Notes under the pieces: generated by a model | Seen by the model: only the letters and a program-made list of their open reading frames with translations | What the model was told of the DNA's origin: nothing | The model's database searches: none | Position numbers and translations under genes: made by a program | Origin: Cacajao melanocephalus | Taxonomy: Eukaryota; Chordata; Mammalia; Primates; Pitheciidae | Reading direction: 5' to 3' | NCBI GenBank assembly: GCA_963573385.1 | Contig: CAUYLG010075613.1 | Span: 123,412 to 187,411 of the forward strand | DNA: 64,000 nt | Shown: one piece after another, positions 57,822-64,000 of the stretch | Layout of the letters: each line of letters opens with the position of its first letter | Numbering within the stretch: the stretch's first letter is position 1

Positions 57822-58130
57822 GGCTGGGCACAGTGGCTCACACCTGTAATCCCAGCACTTTGGGAGCACAGGAGGGCGGATCACTCAAGGCCAGCAGTTC
57901 CAGACCAGCCTGGCCACCATGGTGAAATCCCATCTCTACAAAAAAAAAAATACAAAAAGTAGCCAGGCCTGGTGGCTCATGCCTGTAATCCCAGCTACGT
58001 GGGTGACTGAGGCATGAGAATCTCATGAACCCTGGAGGCGGAGGTTGCAGTGAGCTGAGATTGGGCCACTGCACTCCAACCTCAGCGACAGAGCTAGACT
58101 CTGTCTCAATCAATCAGTCAATCAATAAAA
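57822..58130 (+). mobile_element. Full-length Alu (AluS/J-like), plus strand
   Basis: GGCTGGGCACAGTGGCTCAC, CCTGTAATCCCAGCACTTTG, middle A-rich linker CTACAAAAAAAAAATACAAA, GTGGCTCATGCCTGTAATCC, GGAGGTTGCAGTGAGCTGAG and CACTGCACTCCAACCTCAGC. The tail is not pure A but an (AATC)n variant (CAATCAATCAGTCAATCAAT). Both monomers present; several substitutions relative to young Alus. Confidence 0.95.
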
Positions 58131-58263
58131 TGGCCTAGGATACCAAAGCTTAACTTTCCTTCCCACCCTCAGATCCACTTAAAATTCTTACCCCCTACTA
58201 CTGGACCCCACTTAGTATAGATTTAAACCATCACTTCCCAAGGCTTCAAAATGATAGCTACAT

Positions 58264-58745
58264 GTATTAGTTATTGATTGCTGCATGACAGATTAATCCA
58301 AGCATAGGCACTTAAAGGAGAAGTATTTATTATCTCACAGTTTGGGTGGGTCAGGAATTTAGGAGCAGCTTAGCTCACTGGTTCTGGCTTAGGATGTCTC
58401 ATGAGGCTGCAAGTAAAGTCAGCTGGGCTTGATTAAGTCTAAAGGGTCTGCCTCCAAGCTCAAGCACAGAGTTATTAGCAGGAAACTTTAGCTCCTCACT
58501 GCATAAGCCGCCCCATGTTCCTTATACAACATAGCTTCCCCCACAGCAAGTGACATGAACAAGAAAGAACCCCAAAAGGAAATTGCAATCTTCCTATCAC
58601 CTAACCTCAGAAGTGACACTTCTGCTGTATTTTATTGTCATAGACCAGCTCAGATACTACGTGGGAAGGAACTACACACAGGGGTGTAAATGGCAGGAGG
58701 TGGGGTCATTGGGTGTCATCTCAGACACTGGTCACCACCCTAGTG
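58264..58745 (-). mobile_element. MLT1-like MaLR LTR, minus strand
   Basis: Begins TATTAGTTATTGATTGCTGC, then TTTATTATCTCACAGTTTGG, GTGGGTCAGGAATTTAGGAG, GGATGTCTCATGAGGCTGCA, GGGTCTGCCTCCAAGCTCAA and ends GTCATTGGGTGTCATCTCAG near 58725. The order is that of a MaLR-like LTR read in reverse, sharing its terminal motif with 11192-11620. Subfamily unresolved. Confidence 0.55.
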
Positions 58746-60978
58746 TTCCACTAAAGAAAAAAGTGTAAAAATGTTGCAGAACAAACTTGAAAAATATCAT
58801 TGTTTCATTCGCAGAGGGGAACAAGTATGTTCCACTACCAATAAACATAAGCTGACCTTTTAGTTAGGAGGGAGAATGAAACAAAGTGGAGGTCCTGCTG
58901 ATTTGATTAACATGTGTTTCCTGAAGACAAATAGAAGACTATTGATTAAATAAATGAGCAACAATCTTCAGGATAAAAGTGGGCCTACAGAATGTCAGAT
59001 GGCCATACAGGTTTTCACCTCGGAAAAAAGCAAGAGTTAAATGTGAAAAATTGTCTCACTTCCTTACACTTCAGTTTATCAACTAGACCAAATGGTTCTT
59101 ACTGAACTGGACTGAGGGGTATTTATTGATTAGAGGAATATCACCACTCAGAAGCAACCACTCTGAAAATTTTAGTGTATATCCTTCCAGAATTTTCAAG
59201 GCATATATTAAAATATTTATAATCTTTTTACAGTGATAGAATAATATTATCCATATTCATTTGTAAATTATGTTTTCCATTTAACAATATATTGGGAAAT
59301 TAGTTAATTGTGAATAAGTAGAGATATATAACAATTATCAGTGACTTTATAGTGTTGCATTATATAAACTTATCCTGATTTATTTAACTCATTTCTACCA
59401 TTAGTCATCTAGGTTTTTCTGATTTTTTATACTCAAAAATTATGCAATACAAACACACACATTGCACTTATCTATTTTTTTAATAAATTTCTACAGGTAC
59501 AATAGCTGGCTGAAAAGATATGCACATGTAATTGTTTGATACAAAATGTCAGATTCTAGAAACAGTGTACAAATCACATAGCACACTAAACTACCTATTA
59601 TATGTTTTTTAAATCTTGATCCTGGAGTCAAATATATATGAACACTTGTATGCCTATAGTATTTATAACTCTTCTTTCTATTTACATAACTTAAAATGAC
59701 AATATGTCTTTCCAACTTCTTAGTAACCTATTTACAAAATATTGATCACAAGTGTGCATTCTATATGACTTTCATACTGTTTATAAACCAGCTGTCGTTA
59801 TTTATAAACTGTTGATGAATAAAACAGTGGCTAATTGTTAAGTAGAATGAACTTGATCAATGACTTATTTTGCACCTGCCTTAAAACTTGAACAGAGTAA
59901 CTGATAAAGAAAATACTTAAGAAGGGTGAAACTGTTCTTCCCCTCTTCTATAGAACTTTTGTAGTTATTCTGGAAGGTACGTGATATTCAAAGTTTAATA
60001 CATTTTTTTTTTCAAAATAGTGTTGATTTTGTTTCAATTTCTCTACTGGTACTTGTATAGTAGCTACCTGGCAGAAAAATGATGTGGTGTACATTAGATA
60101 ATTACAAAATTCCCCGCATACAAGTTCCAGGCACTTTATACTGTTATAATCACAACCTCCGTATGAGACAAATAGGAATATTATGAAGAAACTGGTGTGA
60201 CAAAAATTTAATAGTCAGTGGAAAAATTACCAGAAAAAGAGAACTATCATAACCTAGATTTTCCCACTTCATACTTCAGCTATCAAAGAAATGGCCCTTG
60301 AAAAGGAAATGATCATTTTCTCAACTAATTAGTGATTCTTCGCTTGTGACAGGATCTAAAATAAAACTCTATATCTTAGATTTGGTTTAGGCCCTTGGAC
60401 AAGAGGTAGAAACCAGTCTCAAATTCCAAAGAGAGGTAGGAGACTACCAAAGCAGGACTTGCCAGTGAGGTGCCTGACACTGTTTTGATCCCCACCCCAG
60501 GCTCCTTGTGGGGCCACACAGACCCTTAGCTGAGAGACGAAAGCAGGAAGAGAAGGAAAGGTGACAATTAGAAGAGATTAAGACGGAGGTTGTTGAGGAC
60601 CAATAAGCACATAGTAGCACCCCCAAGAAGCATATGGAAAGAGGTGTTCATACCTAGTCAGAAAGCTTAGCATATGTCCTCTGGAGTTTGGGGACTGCAG
60701 CTGCCAAACATCAAACTCGCACATGATAAATCTGCCTGGCCGATCTCTCTGAAGGCAGAGTCAAGAGAGATTGTTCCCCTGGACTTGATGTGGTCATGGC
60801 ATGAGAAAATTGGCCTGGGTGTTGTCCTGACCAAGAAGATTGGCTGGGTACATAAGATAACCCAGCAGGGAGTAAACTTTCTAGATTCCTAAGAGGTGGA
60901 GGAGAAGCTATAAACAGCCAGAAAATGTATTCACTGGCATTGAGAAAATGCAGGTGCAAGATCTCCAACAATGGCATG
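58746..60978. other. AT-rich stretch with faint fossils
   Basis: Mostly unassigned. 59200-59520 has phrases (CCATTTAACAATATATTGGG, GATTTATTTAACTCATTTCT) resembling an old LINE ORF2 in reverse. 60120-60205 (AAGTTCCAGGCACTTTATAC, AATATTATGAAGAAACTG) resembles minus-strand MIR. The frame at 60674-60892 has no supporting context. Confidence 0.4.
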
Positions 60979-61319
60979 TGTATTAGTCCATTTTCACACT
61001 GCTATAAAGAATATCTGAGACTGAGTGGTTTATAAACAAAAGAAGCTTAACTGACTCACAGTTCTGAACGGCTACGGATGTCTCAGGAAGCTTACAATCA
61101 TGGTTGAAGTGGAGGAAGCAGGCACATTCACAAGGCAGCGAGGCTGGGGGCAGGGAACTGCCAAGCACTTTTAAATCATCGGCTCTCGTGGCCACTCACC
61201 CACTATCACGAGAACGGCGTGGAAGAAACCACCCCATGATCCAGTTACCTCACCTCCCTTGACACCTGGGGATTACAACTCCAGATTTGGGTGAGGACAC
61301 AGAGCCAAATCATATCAGC
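60979..61319 (-). mobile_element. MST/THE1-type MaLR LTR, minus strand
   Basis: Reverse complement of a MaLR LTR: GTATTAGTCCATTTTCACAC, GACTGAGTGGTTTATAAACA, TTAACTGACTCACAGTTCTG, CTTACAATCATGGTTGAAGT, TTTTAAATCATCGGCTCTCG, CACTATCACGAGAACGGCGT and GGTGAGGACACAGAGCCAAA. Solo LTR. Confidence 0.9.
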
Positions 61320-62556
61320 ATGTCTGCCAGTAAAAGTTGACCGTACGCATCTGTTGTGTTAGTTGCCAGAGGAAACTAACACAAATCAGTGCCAGATGAG
61401 TAGTGTCAATAAATATATCTGCCCTGCCACACCTGATTCAACTCTAGAGGAGTGAGAGGCCCCTAAAGAGTGGGGAAGAAGAAGCTAACAGGGGAATTCA
61501 CTCTGAGGAATTAAGGAAGAAGCTAACAGGCCCTTTTCTATAGCTTGTGGCCCATCCTAACAAAGGGGGAGTCTCTAACTTCAATGAATTTGAAATTTCT
61601 ATTTTATAAAAATGATGTTTTAACTAGTGAACCGAGATTGTCTAGGAGACCTAGAAGTAACTTGAAAAGCCAAGACTGGTCTTAATTTTATCCATGGGGT
61701 AAGAGGAGAATTGTTCCAGCAGAAAAGAAAAGGTTTTAAAGAATAATGAGAGAAAATTAAGTTGCTTCATTGCTTCATGATTGTATTATCTCTCTGTGTC
61801 CTAGCTTTTCTATATAATACTTGTACACTAAACCAAAAGAAAGCATTTTTATTATGCAAAATATAATAGCATCTATACAATGCATACAAGTATTTAACAT
61901 GCATAGTCTGTCAAATAGCAATTGGATATTCACAATATGAAAAAGGCAAGTTCTTACTACGGTTCTTCAATTAAAAGGCATTGTTAACAGACTTGAATTT
62001 TATAATGTGAATATCAATCGGTTTGAAGGTAATGACTGAGCTTCTTCTATGAATCTATTTCTCTTTTTCTCTCCTGCAAAGGAGTTTAAGTTGTAATTAA
62101 AAATGCATTAAAATACATATACAGTCTTGTTCGAACTAAAAGTATAAGTTTTGAAATTTAAAAAAATAAAAGTGTTAGAAGAGGTTAATAAAGCTTGCTT
62201 TATAAAAAGTTGAATATCTTAAATGTTTTAGTATTCAAGTAAGCTTGGTTTTGTTTGAACTTGACATGCTCATTCCTGAAAAAAAATAGGATGCTTGAAA
62301 TTTAAAAATTCTGAAAAGGGCTCAACAGTAAAGATACCATACCTTATCTAGCCAAAAATCATCAGGAGGCCCAAATCTATTTACACTTCATGAATATTTC
62401 AGTTACAGAAACAAAAGAAAGCAGTAACATAAATACCAAGAAAATCAACACCACAGAGATTGCTACCAGTATGTGAAGCTTTTATAAGATTTATATATTT
62501 AACATAAATGTATTTTTCATATTTTCTATGTGTACATGTCTTTAATAACCATGTGT
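61320..62556. other. Unassigned AT-rich stretch
   Basis: No repeat recognised. A pair GAAGAAGCTAACAGG / GGAAGAAGCTAACAGG occurs near 61478 and 61515 as a short local direct repeat. Confidence 0.45.
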
Positions 62557-62622
62557 TTTAGTCTCACATCAGAATTCACTAGCACACAATTTAGTCTCAC
62601 ATCAGAATTCACTAGCACACAA
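62557..62622. repeat. Perfect 33-bp tandem duplication
   Basis: Two identical adjacent 33-bp units at 62557-62589 and 62590-62622, starting TTTAGTCTCACATCAGAATT and ending AGCACACAA. Being a multiple of three, it keeps a frame open with the residues FSLTSEFTSTQ twice, but no gene is supported. Confidence 0.97.
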
Positions 62623-62956
62623 TCAGAGATGAATTATAAAAATTATCGTAACAAAAACAATCTCAACCACAGTAAACCTTCAGATCATATTTTCTTGCTA
62701 AATTATTTTATCTCCAAATTTTTAATGTTAAATAAGACATTTAAATTAAGAATTATATACATATAATATTCTAATTCTTTTTGAAATTAGAAGTGTTAAA
62801 AAAGGAAAAAAGTGGGGGATAGAGGAAAAGAGGGGAAGTTGAGGAAAACTTTTAGGGAATAAATTAATGAATAATATATTAAGTGGCTGCAATTACAGTA
62901 GAAGGAGCAAAACATTTTGATTTACAAAATTCCATTAAAGTTTAATCAACGAAAGT

Positions 62957-63263
<307 letters not shown>

Positions 63264-63281
63264 CATTAACTAGGTTTTATT
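63264..63281. repeat. Right target-site duplication of Alu
   Basis: CATTAACTAGGTTTTATT, one base different from the left copy at 62957-62974. Confidence 0.85.
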
Positions 63282-63654
63282 GACATTATAGGCAGAAAAA
63301 TAATCTTTATATGTCCTGAGGTTCTAAGATAAAAGAATTCTGGAGTTACTGGTAGCTATCTTGCCAATAGGAGAGGAGAGCTGAGCCCAGAATAAACACA
63401 AAAGAAAACAGAGATAAAAGATGAAGAGAAAGTTTCTCATCAACATCTTTGACCCCTTGGACTCAACAGGTCCTATCAATTAGAGCTCTACAACTTTAAT
63501 ATGTGGAAGCCAATAAAGACCCTTTCTTCGCCAAACCAAATTGAATTGTTTTTGCTCTAACACTTATAAATGACTGTTCTGATTAATACAACTTTAAAGT
63601 AAAAATGATAAAAATGAATCTACAAAAATAAAAAAAATTGAAACAGATTAGCTG
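63282..63654. other. Unassigned stretch
   Basis: AT-rich; an AATAAAGACC occurs near 63512. No family or gene recognised. Confidence 0.4.
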
Positions 63655-64000
63655 AGTGTTGGTGTGGTAACTGAATAATGGCTTCAAAATGTATATCTCA
63701 AATGCCCACATGAGAAACAAAGAAAGATCTAAAATCGACACCCTGTCATCAAAATTGAAAGACCTAGAGCAGGAAGATCAAAAAAAAACCTCAAAAGCTA
63801 GCAGAAGACAGGAAATAACTAAGATCAGAGCCAAACTGAAGGAAATAGAGGCAGAAGAAACCCTTCAAAAAATCAATAAATCCAGGAGCTGGTTTTTTGA
63901 AAAGATCAACAAAATAGACAGACTGCTAGCCAGACTAATAAAAAGAAAAGAGAGAAGAATTTAATAGATGCAATAAAAAAACAATAAAGGGGATATCACC
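63655..64000 (+). mobile_element. L1 ORF2 fragment (L1PA/L1PB-like), plus strand, continues past window
   Basis: The plus frame 63689-63964 matches the L1 ORF2 linker between endonuclease and reverse transcriptase, with [56 protein letters not shown] and [10 protein letters not shown] one-base change in phase brings a stop at about 63962, after which L1 nucleotide text resumes (TAGATGCAATAAAAAAACAA, AAAGGGGATATCACC). The 5' end is truncated near 63655. It is the closest-to-consensus L1 in the window. Confidence 0.93.

Noticed and set aside
60674..60892. 72-residue plus-strand frame with fairly natural composition
   Set aside because: Short, without acceptor, donor or poly(A) context, and overlapped by an 88-residue minus-strand frame.
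63689..63964. 91-residue plus-strand frame with clean coding character
   Set aside because: It is L1 ORF2 linker sequence, truncated at the 5' side and broken by a phase change at its end.

Overview
The window is nuclear DNA of a simian primate, most likely human. It carries Alu elements, a young-looking L1 ORF2 fragment that runs off the right edge, MaLR LTRs (MST/THE1 and MLT1), an ERV1 LTR, MIR and MER5-type fossils, and a degenerate MADE1 mariner miniature element. MADE1 belongs to the Hsmar1 family, which is known from anthropoid primates. Base composition is AT-rich with few CpGs. No CpG island, tRNA, rRNA, CRISPR array or bacterial-type operon is visible.

I recognise no protein-coding gene. 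The open frames are short. Nearly all are explained by simple repeats (His/Thr/Ser-rich frames in the GT-rich block, Lys/Arg/Glu frames in GA tracts), by L1 ORF2 remnants, or by chance. Two frames look more protein-like than the rest and are listed as unassigned: minus strand 3100-3408 and plus strand 31891-32232. The window is therefore either intergenic or inside a very large intron.

Layout. 1-10 kb: a GT-rich minisatellite (578-1095), a 21-bp minisatellite (2110-2288), an MLT1 LTR, a long poly-T tract, a 115-bp tandem duplication and an LTR-like block. 10-18.2 kb: L1 pieces, then one long ancient L1M (12080-18195) retaining 5' region, most of ORF2 and a roughly 2-kb 3' region. 18-36 kb: older fossils (L1M, MST, MIR, MLT1, LTR-like, MADE1, MER5A/hAT), a dispersed 67-bp duplication and unassigned DNA. 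37-39.2 kb: a 5'-truncated, internally deleted L1. 39.2-40.7 kb: repeat-free sequence with clustered GTTAA motifs. 40.7-41.5 kb: a minisatellite of about 70-bp units. 42-51.5 kb: an Alu monomer, an LTR-like block, a minus-strand L1 3' end, a second dispersed duplication (55 bp) and a repeat-free CpG-bearing stretch. 51.5-54.3 kb: a hairpin cluster followed by a minus-strand L1M holding an Alu and microsatellites. 54-64 kb: MIR, an ERV1 LTR ending in a GA tract, Alu, MLT1-like and MST/THE1 LTRs, a perfect 33-bp duplication, an Alu with intact target-site duplications and the start of an L1.

No genes act together here, and I found no novel multi-gene system. The most useful leads are the minisatellites, the two dispersed short duplications, the inverted-repeat cluster, the LTR that ends at its likely poly(A) site, the two candidate regulatory stretches and the two unassigned frames. 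Repeat family names and boundaries come from remembered consensus features read by eye, not from a database search; boundaries may be off by tens of bases.
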